Part shown: positions 44,198-52,418 of the stretch, one piece after another
Numbering within the stretch: the first letter of the stretch is position 1
Layout of the letters: each line of letters starts with the position of its first letter
NCBI RefSeq assembly: GCF_900142195.1
Contig: NZ_FRAB01000026.1
Location: 1-64,000 of the forward strand
Reading direction: 5' to 3'
From: Paraburkholderia terricola
Lineage (GTDB): Bacteria; Pseudomonadota; Gammaproteobacteria; Burkholderiales; Burkholderiaceae
DNA: 64,000 bases
The notes under the pieces: model-generated
The model's input: the letters and a program-made list of their open reading frames with translations, nothing else
What the model was told of the DNA's origin: nothing
Database searches by the model: none
Made by a program: the position numbers and the translations under genes

Positions 44198-44407
44198 ATC
44201 GACGACGGACAGGCGATGAGAGGCAAGGCGAGTGACAGGCTTATTGATCCGCCGGCGCGATTCTCACAGGCGTAGTGGCGATGGCACCCGCGCACCTGAG
44301 GGCCACTTCGAACGCGCGTGGTGATTATCTGAACCAGTGTCGATCGGTTGGCGGCGACCAGAAGCGTTCCGTCAACTCGAAATGTGGCAGTGTTGAGAGC
44401 GGTCCTT

Positions 44408-44488
44408 GAAACCAGTCTTTCAGCCCGGCACGTAGCTTCGTGAGTGCCTGGTTTCACCGTCGCCGCTCGCGTTGGCGACGTTTTTTTT
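44408..44488 (+). ncRNA. candidate small RNA with intrinsic terminator
   Basis: On the plus strand, GAAACCAG (44408-44415) pairs with CTGGTTTC (44448-44455), with GGCAC/GTGCC as a competing inner stem. A textbook terminator then follows: CGTCGCC (44458-44464), 9-nt loop, GGCGACG (44474-44480) and eight T. Neighbouring protein genes all run leftward, so this terminator has no gene to end. A promoter was not clearly seen. Confidence 0.5.
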
Positions 44489-44654
44489 ATGCCGCATGAC
44501 GACGTAACGTCTGCAAAAAAATCATGTGGAGACCCATCGAAGGGCTGTCGACTCGGACCATCCCATCTTCCATCAGCCTGCACAGCATGTCGTTGACCTG
44601 TGCGGTCGACGATTCAAAACGGGCAGCCGCGCCGGCCGCATTCTACGGTTCGAG

Positions 44655-44692
44655 CGGCAAGATGCGGCGGCGTAGTCCACCGCATCTTGCCG
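44655..44692 (-). terminator. 13-bp hairpin downstream of the lectin gene
   Basis: CGGCAAGATGCGG (44655-44667) pairs perfectly with 44680-44692 around a 12-nt loop, 15 bp beyond the lectin stop. No T run follows, so it may protect the mRNA end or work with Rho. Confidence 0.55.
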
Positions 44693-44706
44693 GAATGCCG
44701 GACCGG

Positions 44707-45432
44707 TCAGCCCAACGGCCAGTTCAACACAACAAGGCTGTCGTTGTAGTCATTATCCGTACCGTCTTCCGATCCGACCAAGCCGAAGTAGGTTTTCTTG
44801 AATATGTCGACCTGCCTCGAGCCGACTTTCGATGTTTTGCCGTTCGCTGATACGACGACCCGTACTTTGCCCTTACCGGAGTTCAGAACTTGCGTCTGCA
44901 GATTTTTGTCTTGCGTGCCGTTTCCCTGGAATGTCGCTGCGGGGTTCTGATTGTCGTCGATGTAGACGTTTATCGTCTGTTCGGCAGCCGAATTGACGAG
45001 CGAGGTCACGCCGAATGCGATATTCGGCGGCAGGCTAAACACACCGTCCCGCTCGCCGCCAGAAGCCGGCTCCGGTTGCACTTGCGACGTGGCCTTCGCA
45101 AAGTAGGTGACCACGCAGCCGATGCCGAGGTTAGACGCTCCCGCCGGAAGCACGCCGGGAGCGCCCGCCCATGTCACCGTGCACGCTTCGATCTGTCCCG
45201 TGGAATCGGTCTTCACCTTGTTCATCCAACTGCCGACGTCGAAGCTGTAGGGCGAGACGGAGATATGGATAAAGACGTCGTACTGTGGCAGCGTCTCTGC
45301 CAGTTGCGCGGTCATGAATTGCCGCATCCTGTCCACCACGGCCTGTGCGCCGCTGGACTGCACCGCGGTGGCATCCGTGGCAGCGCGCTGCAGCAAAGCA
45401 TAAAGATCGTCATGCGTAAATGGCTGTTGCAT
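44707..45432 (-). CDS. LecB/PA-IIL-type calcium-dependent lectin with an N-terminal extra domain
   Basis: Residues about 128-241 match the LecB fold: GVFSLPPNIAFGVTSLVNSAAEQ, TQVLNSGKGKVRV, and the calcium/sugar loop GSEDGTDNDYNDSLVVLNWPLG with its final Gly. The specificity loop that reads SSG in PA-IIL is SAA here, as in the Chromobacterium lectin CV-IIL. Residues 1-125 form a separate domain (YDVFIHISVSPYSFDVGSWMNK) that I do not recognise. B. cenocepacia lectins of this class (BC2L-B, BC2L-C) also have N-terminal domains. No signal peptide is seen, as in LecB. Confidence 0.9.
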   Translation of the reverse strand: MQQPFTHDDLYALLQRAATDATAVQSSGAQAVVDRMRQFMTAQLAETLPQYDVFIHISVSPYSFDVGSWMNKVKTDSTGQIEACTVTWAGAPGVLPAGASNLGIGCVVTYFAKATSQVQPEPASGGERDGVFSLPPNIAFGVTSLVNSAAEQTINVYIDDNQNPAATFQGNGTQDKNLQTQVLNSGKGKVRVVVSANGKTSKVGSRQVDIFKKTYFGLVGSEDGTDNDYNDSLVVLNWPLG

Positions 45433-45731
45433 CTCGGTCCTCTCAGTTGGGCGTGCCTTGCTGGACAGTGACGGCGGATCGCGTCATCGCGCAGCCGGCG
45501 ATTGGGGCGTGGCATGGTGCGCGCTGTAATCACCGTGACCCGCAGCAGTGACGAAACTCATGTCGCATCTATCCCACGCGAGAAGCTTACGTTTGGCACT
45601 ATCGCAAGCGAACTGTCCGCTCTGGGAGCTATACAAAAACGGACAGCGGCGCTAACATCGGGCGGCCGCCGGTGGACAGCGGTCAGCTTCGTCAAGCCGC
45701 TCCATGGGGCGATGCCTGCGCTCGGCGGCCG

Positions 45732-45765
45732 AGGCAATCCGCTGTGCGAAAACAGCGGATTGCCT
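45732..45765. repeat. 14-bp perfect inverted repeat with 6-nt loop
   Basis: AGGCAATCCGCTGT (45732-45745) and its exact complement (45752-45765) enclose GCGAAA. It lies in the 660-bp gap between the lectin and LacI genes. No T run is on either side. In the rest of this gap (45433-46095) I see no convincing gene, only a weaker repeat CTGTCCG...CGGACAG (45613-45646). Confidence 0.6.
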
Positions 45766-46095
45766 GGAACGTTGTACGGATGAATTGACTGCCTGGTGTC
45801 CGTCATCGGGGTAGTGACGCGGCTACCCCGAACAGGTCCGCGACTGTTCGTTCTTCGACGGTGGCCTTCTGTGCGACCGTACACGTCTGTGAACGACAAA
45901 GGCATGTTCGGGCGGGCGTCTGTCGGCAGGATCGCTACTTCAAGCCTCGAGGCGCTGCCTTCGAATATCGTACTTCCGGCTTCGGCCTTTCAGCGGATTC
46001 ACGTGACCGTCCGTTTACCTGACGAGAAGCGACGGCGGGTGCCGGCCCGAAACGGGCGATCGAGACCTTGAGACTCGCGCTTCGTCCATGCAAGC

Positions 46096-47127
46096 CTAAT
46101 ACAGCGAATAACGGGAATGCATCTCTATCGGGATGATCGTTTGCGCGGGAACGCCTCGTCCCTCGCGCACGGACTTCAAATGCACGACAGCCGTACGTAG
46201 CAGCAGTCGAAGGTCCTGTGTCAGTAGATAGTCGATTGCGTCGGAACGCAGGAGCGGTTCCGTTATCCGGTTGACTTCGTGGGTCACGTAGATCGTTCGG
46301 CCCGTCAGGTTGGATTCGCGCAGCGCCGCAGCCAGACCTTCGTTTCCGCCCGCCACGTTGTAAACGCCATCGAGCTTCTCGTGCTCGTCCAGAAAACGCA
46401 TGGTCGCTTCATAGGTCGCGGCACCGGAATCGGCGCCCTTGATGACTTCGATGAGGTTCACATTGGGGAAGCGCTGTCTTAGCAGTGAGCGGAACCCGAT
46501 CTCGCGGTCTTCGTGACAGGTATAAGAGAACGTAGCAACGACCACCGCCACGTCGGGGCAAGCATGCGCCTGCAGATGCCGTCCAATGAGAAATGCAGCC
46601 GACTGTCCGGCTGCCCGGTTATTCACCCCAATATACGTATGACGTGCGTCGGCATCGACGTCGGTAATGAGCGCAACAACCGGCTTGCCTGCCGCCATGC
46701 ATTCGCGTAGTGCGGCGGTCGTCGTCGCGGTGTTCGTGCAGATGATGCCGATGCCGTCGGCGGCGTCGGCCGCCTCGCGGACTCTGGCGGCAACCTCGTC
46801 GTCGGAGGCGCCGACGCACCGTACGACTGCGAGATTCGCCCCGGTTGCGGCAAATTCTGGTTCGAGCTCAGCCGCGGTTCGTGTGAGTTCGTCCGTGAAT
46901 GCGTCACCTGCCTGGGCCAGCAATCTGAAGTCGTAAGTACGGTGCTTTGCGCGGGGCGACGATCGTGTCGGCGAGTTCGAGCCCAATTGCCTCAATGCCG
47001 CTTCAACGGCGCTTCGCGTGCGCGGATGCACGCCGGGCCGATCGTTCAGTGCGCGATCAATCGTCGCCCTGCTGAGCTGCGTGATCTCCATCAGTTGTTT
47101 GAGCGTCGGCTTCTCTTTCATACGCAT
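46096..47127 (-). CDS. LacI-family transcriptional regulator
   Basis: The 343-aa protein begins with a LacI headpiece (TLKQLMEITQLSRATIDRALNDRPGVHPRTRSAVEAALRQLG) and continues with a sugar-binding-protein-like effector domain (GIICTNTATTTAALREC; VALITDVDADARHTYIGVNN). It is divergent from the moc-like operon, and two related palindromes lie between them. It most likely represses that operon and releases it on binding an inositol- or sugar-like ligand. Confidence 0.93.
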   Translation of the reverse strand: MRMKEKPTLKQLMEITQLSRATIDRALNDRPGVHPRTRSAVEAALRQLGSNSPTRSSPRAKHRTYDFRLLAQAGDAFTDELTRTAAELEPEFAATGANLAVVRCVGASDDEVAARVREAADAADGIGIICTNTATTTAALRECMAAGKPVVALITDVDADARHTYIGVNNRAAGQSAAFLIGRHLQAHACPDVAVVVATFSYTCHEDREIGFRSLLRQRFPNVNLIEVIKGADSGAATYEATMRFLDEHEKLDGVYNVAGGNEGLAAALRESNLTGRTIYVTHEVNRITEPLLRSDAIDYLLTQDLRLLLRTAVVHLKSVREGRGVPAQTIIPIEMHSRYSLY

Positions 47128-47172
47128 CCCCAGACTTGCATGCGGGCCGAGGTGCCCGCATGTCCGTTATTT

Positions 47173-47189
47173 TGCCTCAAATTGAGGCA
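47173..47189. promoter_or_regulatory. LacI operator 1, TGCCTCAA-A-TTGAGGCA
   Basis: This is a perfect 17-bp inverted repeat 46 bp upstream of the LacI start. A related copy is at 47255. Confidence 0.7.
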
Positions 47190-47254
47190 ATCGAGGCTTT
47201 TTCATGTTTAGGGCGTAGAGAATGCACCGCCGCATCCTCTGGAATACCCTCGAT

Positions 47255-47270
47255 ACCTCAGAATGAGTCA
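47255..47270. promoter_or_regulatory. LacI operator 2, ACCTCAGAATGAGTCA
   Basis: Twelve of sixteen bases match operator 1 (47174-47189). It lies 110 bp before the desaturase start; the two centres are about 81 bp apart, which would allow DNA looping. Confidence 0.5.
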
Positions 47271-47379
47271 TTTTAATCTTTGACCGATGCTCATTAAGAG
47301 TCTTTAATCGGCTCAGCGATGATCAATGCTTAGTTTGGTTCATCGCTCGGTCAAACATCAAAGCACTGGAGTGCAGCTC

Positions 47380-48438
47380 ATGTCCGTACCGCAAGACAAC
47401 ACGAAAACGATCACCATGGACGACTGGTACAAATGTCGCCTCGACCGGAAGGTGCTCAAGGCAGTCACGCGGCGCAACGATCGCGATGCGCTATTGCATT
47501 TCAGCGGTTTCATTTCTCTGGTCGTGGCAAGCGGCGTGCTCGCATGGCTGTCGCTCGGCACGCTGTGGTGCGTGCCGGCATTCCTGCTGTACGGAACGAT
47601 CTACGCGTTCGCCGAAGCGATCGAACACGAGTTGCGCCATCGCACGCCATTCCGGAGCGAATGGTTGAACGAGTCGGTCCATTGGCTGATCTGTTTCATG
47701 ACGTGGCGTGAACAGGTGTACAGCCGCTGGTCGCACGCCCAACATCACACTTACACCCATCTGACGGCGACGGTGCCATCCGACGTCGAACTGGCGGTGA
47801 AGCGGCCGCCGAACTACCTGAAGCTCGCCACCGATTTCCTGCGCATCTCGCACGGCATTCATCATCTGGGCAACATCGTGCTGCACAGCTTCGGCATCGT
47901 GTCGAACAAGGCGAAGGCGGTGGTGCCGCCCACCGAATTTCGCGCGATGTGCCGCAACTCGCGCGTGATTCTCGCACTCTATGCCGTCGTGATTGCGTGG
48001 GCGATCGTCGTGCATAGCTGGCTGCCGGTGGTCTTTCTGCTCCTGCCGCGTTCGTATGGCGCCTGGCTGCACGAATTTCTAGCGCTCACGCAGCACACCG
48101 GGCTGCGTGAGAACGAACTCGATCACCGCTTCTCGACGCGAACCCTCAGGCTGAACCGTTTCCTGCAGTTCCTCTACTGGAACATGAACTATCACGTCGA
48201 GCATCACATGTTTCCGAACGTGCCGTTTCATGCGCTGCCGCAACTGCGCAAGGCGATCGAAGCGGATTTGCCGCCCGCGTACGACGGCCTGTTCAGCGCA
48301 TGGGGAGAAATCGTTCACGTGTTCAGAATGCAGCGGCACGACGCCGATTACATGGTGACGCCGCGCGTGCCGGGAAATGCGGCGGCGCACGACCCGGAAT
48401 CTGTCGGCGATCAGCCGTTCGTAGCACAGACGCGCTAG
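47380..48438 (+). CDS. membrane fatty-acid-desaturase/hydroxylase-type di-iron oxygenase (MocD-like)
   Basis: The 352-aa membrane protein has the three His boxes of the di-iron desaturase family: HELRH (83-87), HAQHHTYTH (119-127) and HVEHH (272-276), plus four membrane helices. ATG 47380 is chosen over 47326 because GGAG stands upstream. In the next genes follow a Rieske ferredoxin and a ferredoxin reductase, its likely electron donors. The gene set matches MocD-MocE-MocF, the oxygenase needed for demethylating the rhizopine 3-O-methyl-scyllo-inosamine in rhizobia. The real substrate here is inferred, not shown. Confidence 0.87.
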   Translation: MSVPQDNTKTITMDDWYKCRLDRKVLKAVTRRNDRDALLHFSGFISLVVASGVLAWLSLGTLWCVPAFLLYGTIYAFAEAIEHELRHRTPFRSEWLNESVHWLICFMTWREQVYSRWSHAQHHTYTHLTATVPSDVELAVKRPPNYLKLATDFLRISHGIHHLGNIVLHSFGIVSNKAKAVVPPTEFRAMCRNSRVILALYAVVIAWAIVVHSWLPVVFLLLPRSYGAWLHEFLALTQHTGLRENELDHRFSTRTLRLNRFLQFLYWNMNYHVEHHMFPNVPFHALPQLRKAIEADLPPAYDGLFSAWGEIVHVFRMQRHDADYMVTPRVPGNAAAHDPESVGDQPFVAQTR

Positions 48439-48453
48439 GCGAAGAGGCACACC

Positions 48454-48777
48454 ATGAACATGCTTCAATGGCATCAAGTCTGCGCATGCGATGACGTCGA
48501 CGAAGAAGACGTCGTCGAGTTCGAGCACGGCGGCAAGCTCTACGCGATCTATCACACGCCTAGCGGTTTTTACGCATCGGCGGGTCTTTGCACGCATGAG
48601 ACCGCACGGCTCACCGAAGGCCTCGTGTTTGGCGAGGTGATCGAGTGTCCGATGCACATGGGGCGCTTTCATATTCCCACCGGCGCGGCGAAAGGCGCGC
48701 CCGTTTGCGTGAACCTCGTCACGCACCCTGTCAGGATCGAGGACGGCAAGGTCTTCATCGGTCTCGCCGACGATTGA
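48454..48777 (+). CDS. Rieske-type [2Fe-2S] ferredoxin (MocE-like)
   Basis: The 107-aa protein carries the Rieske ligands Cys46-Thr-His48 and Cys65-Pro-Met-His68. It should carry single electrons from the flavoprotein reductase at 49928 to the di-iron oxygenase. It follows the desaturase gene after 15 bp. Size and motif spacing equal MocE and the NirD/bphF-like small ferredoxins. Confidence 0.92.
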   Translation: MNMLQWHQVCACDDVDEEDVVEFEHGGKLYAIYHTPSGFYASAGLCTHETARLTEGLVFGEVIECPMHMGRFHIPTGAAKGAPVCVNLVTHPVRIEDGKVFIGLADD

Positions 48778-48873
48778 CGCAACGCCCTTGATTATGTGAT
48801 TCACGTTACTCGGGCAACGCGAGATGGGCCGATGCACAACGTCGGCAGATCAATCATAAACAAGGAGACAGCC

Positions 48874-49908
48874 ATGAAACTATCCAGCCGCCGGGCGTTT
48901 CGCCTCGCTGCCGTCGTATTGGGTCTCGGACTGTGCGCCGGCGCTTTTGCCGAGCCCGCCGCCCGTTTTGACTTCATCTCGCACGCGCCGGATTCGGATG
49001 CCTGGTGGAATACGGTCAAGAACGGCATCAAGCAGGCCGACGAGGATTTCAACGTGCAGACCGATTACCGCAACCCGCCGAATGGCGATATCGCGGACAT
49101 GGTCCAACTGGTCAATCAGGCAGCCGCGCGCAACTATGACGGTGTCGTTTCGACAATCGCCGACTACGATCTGCTGAAGAGCGCGTTTCCGAAGCTCAAG
49201 GCAAAGAACATACCGTTCATCACAGCCAATACCGGTACGGAAAAGCAGAGCGCCGACCTCGGGGCATTGCTGCATGTCGGCCAGCCCGAATACCTGGCCG
49301 GCAAGGAAGCGGGGTTGCGCGCGAAGGCCGACGGCATCAAGAGTTTTCTATGCGTGAACCACTACGCGACGAACCCATTGTCGTTCGAGCGTTGCCGCGG
49401 CTTTGCGGATGCCGTCGGCGCGGATATGAAGACCTCGGTGCTCGACGCGGGCACGGATCCCACCGGCATCGAGGCGAAGGTGAGTGCGTTTTTGCGCACG
49501 CATCCGAATACCCAGGCCGTGCTGACGCTCGGCCCGACTTCCGCCGATCCGACTATTCGTGCAGTGACCAAAATGGGGCTCGCCGGCAAGATCTGGTTCG
49601 CGACCTTCGACATTGATTCCGATGTCGCGAAGGCGATCAAGAATGGCACGATCAGGTTCTGCACAGACCAGCAACCGTATCTGCAGGGCTATATTCCCAT
49701 CGCGATGCTGGCGATCATGCACAAGAATCACAACACGGACGTGCTGCAGGCGCGCGGTGAACTGGAGAAGAATTCAAAGTTCATGAAGCGTCTGCAGGAC
49801 TATGGCCTCAAGCCTGTCTATGAGGCGCGCAATATCAGTTCCGGACCCGGCTTCATCACGCAACAGAACATCAGTCAGGTGTCGGCGCTGGCTGGCCAAT
49901 ATCGGTAA
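48874..49908 (+). CDS. periplasmic sugar-binding protein (MocB-like)
   Basis: The 344-aa protein starts at ATG 48874 after AAGGAG and has a Sec signal (RRAFRLAAVVLGLGLCAGAFA). It belongs to the ribose/inositol-type binding proteins (periplasmic binding protein 4 group; FISHAPDSDAWWNTVKNG, VNQAAARNYDGVVSTIADYD). There is no ABC permease or ATPase gene beside it, so it must work with a transporter encoded elsewhere. MocB of rhizobia is the rhizopine-binding member of the same group. Confidence 0.88.
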   Translation: MKLSSRRAFRLAAVVLGLGLCAGAFAEPAARFDFISHAPDSDAWWNTVKNGIKQADEDFNVQTDYRNPPNGDIADMVQLVNQAAARNYDGVVSTIADYDLLKSAFPKLKAKNIPFITANTGTEKQSADLGALLHVGQPEYLAGKEAGLRAKADGIKSFLCVNHYATNPLSFERCRGFADAVGADMKTSVLDAGTDPTGIEAKVSAFLRTHPNTQAVLTLGPTSADPTIRAVTKMGLAGKIWFATFDIDSDVAKAIKNGTIRFCTDQQPYLQGYIPIAMLAIMHKNHNTDVLQARGELEKNSKFMKRLQDYGLKPVYEARNISSGPGFITQQNISQVSALAGQYR

Positions 49909-49927
49909 TGGCGCCGGGGAGCGTGAG

Positions 49928-51175
49928 ATGAGTTCATCCGATCCGATGGTGATCGTCGGCGGCGGGCAGTGCGGTGCGCGCGCCGCGCATGCGCTGCGTG
50001 AAAACGGCTGGGACGGCGCGATCACGTTGCTTGGCGACGAAGGACGCTTGCCATACGAACGGCCGCCATTGTCGAAGTCCCTGTTGCTCGGCCAGAAGAC
50101 GGCCGCCCAGTGCGCGATCTACGACGAGGCCTTCTATCGCGAGCAGCGCATCGAACTGCGCGTCGATGTGCCGGCAGCGGCCATAGATTGTGCGCAGCGC
50201 AAGGTAGTTCTCGCCAGCGGCGAAGCGATCAGCTATCACCGGCTATTGATCGCAACTGGCGCCGAACCGCGGCGGTTCGACGTGCCTGGCTCAACGCTGC
50301 CGGGCGTGCATGCACTGCGCGCGGTGCCCGACGCGCACGCGATCGCCGGCGAACTGACGCAGGGCCGACGGATTGCCGTGATCGGTGCCGGCTTCATTGG
50401 TCTCGAAATCGCCGCGGCTGCCGTGACGCGCGGTTGCGAAGTGACCGTGCTCGAGGCGGCGCCGCGCGCGTTGATGCGGGCTGTGCCCGAGGCCGTTGCG
50501 GCGTGTCTGATTGACTGTCACCGACAGAGAGGCGTGGAGGTTCGCTTCGGCATACAGGTTGCCTGCTTGACCGGTCAAGCAGGGGTCACAGGCGTGCAAC
50601 TCGCTGACGGCAGCATCGTTCCGTGCGATGCAATCGTGGTCGGTGTGGGAGCGAGCCCGCGTATCGCGCTCGCGCAGGCGGCGGGCCTCGACATCGACAA
50701 TGGCATCGCCGTCGACGGCACGTTGCGCACCAGCGACCGGCATATCTACGCGGCCGGGGACGTCTGTTCCTTCCCGCATCCACATACAGGTCAGCGGATC
50801 CGGCTCGAATGCTGGAAGAACGCCGAGGACCAGGCGCGCGCTGCCGCACGCAACATGCTCGGGCATCTCGACATTTATTCGGCCGTACCGTGGTTCTGGT
50901 CCGATCAGTACGACATGACGATTCAGATCGCCGGGATTCCCGCATACGGCACGACCACGGTGGTGCGGGAAACCGGCGTGGCATCGCGAATTTTTTTCAT
51001 GCTCGATGCCGGCGGCACGCTGGTCAGTGCAAGCGGAGTGGGACGGGCAGGCGAGATTGCGCGCGACGTGCGCATTGCGCAGTCGCTCATTGAGCAACGT
51101 GCGTGCATCGATCCGGCGCTGCTTGCCGATCGCGACACGAAGCTGCGTTCGCTGCTGGTCGCGGAGGCGCAATGA
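49928..51175 (+). CDS. ferredoxin reductase, FAD/NADH-dependent (MocF-like)
   Basis: The 415-aa flavoprotein has two Rossmann motifs (VGGGQCGARAA near residue 10; IGAGFIGLEIAAAA near residue 155), YERPPLSK, YAAGDVCSFPHP and the C-terminal reductase domain found in BphA4/putidaredoxin reductase. It should reduce the Rieske ferredoxin of this operon. ATG 49928 follows GGGGAG. The stop overlaps the next start as ATGA. Confidence 0.92.
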   Translation: MSSSDPMVIVGGGQCGARAAHALRENGWDGAITLLGDEGRLPYERPPLSKSLLLGQKTAAQCAIYDEAFYREQRIELRVDVPAAAIDCAQRKVVLASGEAISYHRLLIATGAEPRRFDVPGSTLPGVHALRAVPDAHAIAGELTQGRRIAVIGAGFIGLEIAAAAVTRGCEVTVLEAAPRALMRAVPEAVAACLIDCHRQRGVEVRFGIQVACLTGQAGVTGVQLADGSIVPCDAIVVGVGASPRIALAQAAGLDIDNGIAVDGTLRTSDRHIYAAGDVCSFPHPHTGQRIRLECWKNAEDQARAAARNMLGHLDIYSAVPWFWSDQYDMTIQIAGIPAYGTTTVVRETGVASRIFFMLDAGGTLVSASGVGRAGEIARDVRIAQSLIEQRACIDPALLADRDTKLRSLLVAEAQ

Positions 51176-52071
51176 GTCAGCGCCTGCTGGTGTTCCAGTC
51201 GCTGTGGGCGATGGAGCGGCGACACACCGACGGCCGCGAACGTTCGCTAGAACAGAATGTGCGGATGATCGCCGGCGCGGGCTTCGATGGCCTGAGCGCA
51301 CATTACACAGACCGCACGGCGGTCCGGCGACTGGCGCAATTGCGCGCAGACCATGGACTCGACGTAGAAGGCCAATGCTTTCCACGCACGGTCGACGATC
51401 TGCAGCCGGTGCTCGAGAATGCGGTCGAATTCGGTGCTCATCACATCGATCTGCAACCTGACGTGCGTCCTCGCACCGTCGCGGAATGTGTTGCGCTGAT
51501 CGACGGCTGGCAGCGGCTCGCCGAACAGGTGGACGTGCCGGTCTACATCGAGACGCATCGCGACCGCATGACCACGGATCTCTACTTCACGCTTGATCTG
51601 CTCGATGCACGCCCCGAGCTGAGATTGCTCGGCGACATTTCGCATTATCTGGTTGGACGCGAATTCGCCTGGCCGGTGTCCGACGAAAACCACAGCCTCA
51701 TGCACCGGATACTCGATCAGTCGTGGGCGTTTCACGGCCGCGTCGCGAGTCGTGAGCAGGTACAGGTCGAGCTTTCATTTGAGCCGCACCGGATGTGGGT
51801 CGACCTTTTTCTCGACTGGTGGCGCTACGGCTTCACATCGTGGCGTCGGCGGGCAGGGGAGCACGACACGCTTGCCTTCACCTGCGAACTGGGGCCCAAA
51901 CCTTACGCGATCATCGGCCGCGACGGCAACGACATAAGTGACCGGTGGGCGGAGTCGCTGTTGCTGCGCGACTGGATCCGGACGCTGTGGCGGGATGTGG
52001 AACTCGAGGGGCCCGCCGCGCGTGAGACCATGACAATAATTGATCGAAAAGCCCAACGCGAGTTGCGGTAA
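51172..52071 (+). CDS. xylose-isomerase-like TIM-barrel protein (MocC-like)
   Basis: The 299-aa protein belongs to the sugar-phosphate isomerase/epimerase group (AP endonuclease-2 fold). Likely metal ligands are Glu in VYIETHRD, Asp-His in GDISHYL, and Glu in CELGPKPY. It is translationally coupled to the reductase gene. MocC of the rhizopine pathway has the same fold. It may isomerise the oxidised inositol product after demethylation. Confidence 0.8.
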   Translation: MSQRLLVFQSLWAMERRHTDGRERSLEQNVRMIAGAGFDGLSAHYTDRTAVRRLAQLRADHGLDVEGQCFPRTVDDLQPVLENAVEFGAHHIDLQPDVRPRTVAECVALIDGWQRLAEQVDVPVYIETHRDRMTTDLYFTLDLLDARPELRLLGDISHYLVGREFAWPVSDENHSLMHRILDQSWAFHGRVASREQVQVELSFEPHRMWVDLFLDWWRYGFTSWRRRAGEHDTLAFTCELGPKPYAIIGRDGNDISDRWAESLLLRDWIRTLWRDVELEGPAARETMTIIDRKAQRELR

Positions 52072-52170
52072 ACCGGGAAGCGATGACATCGATGTATGCC
52101 TCCAGGCAAGGTGCCCACCTCTGTCACCGCCGGGGGCGACATACCATGCACCCGTCCATCTGCCATTGAC

Positions 52171-52189
52171 TGTTGTCGCAGAGACAACA
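52171..52189. promoter_or_regulatory. TGTTG-N9-CAACA element, copy 4
   Basis: TGTTGTC and GACAACA are perfect inverted copies around GCAGA, 230 bp upstream of the acetoacetate decarboxylase start and 100 bp after the moc-like operon. The following bases CCGTGA equal those after copy 2. The remaining part of the 347-bp gap shows nothing else. Confidence 0.6.
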
Positions 52190-52418
52190 CCGTGAGTTCC
52201 TTCGCAGGACTTCCGCCGCAAGACGACCACGCTTACGCTTGGTTCCACGGTGACGGGGCACGCTGTCTGATGCAAGCCGTGAAACGCAACACTGCAAAAG
52301 AAGCGTCCAAACACACCTAGCACGTCTTCGCTGCCTTGTGCACGCACGCCATTGGCCGCGACAGCGAAAGCTGTCGCGATGCGTGTTACGCAGCACCTCA
52401 CCAACCGAGGAACGATCC

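Noticed and set aside
52190..52418. Sigma-54 promoter downstream of TGTTG-N9-CAACA copy 4
   Set aside because: The GGCAC...TGCA segment near 52257 has the wrong spacing for a -24/-12 element.
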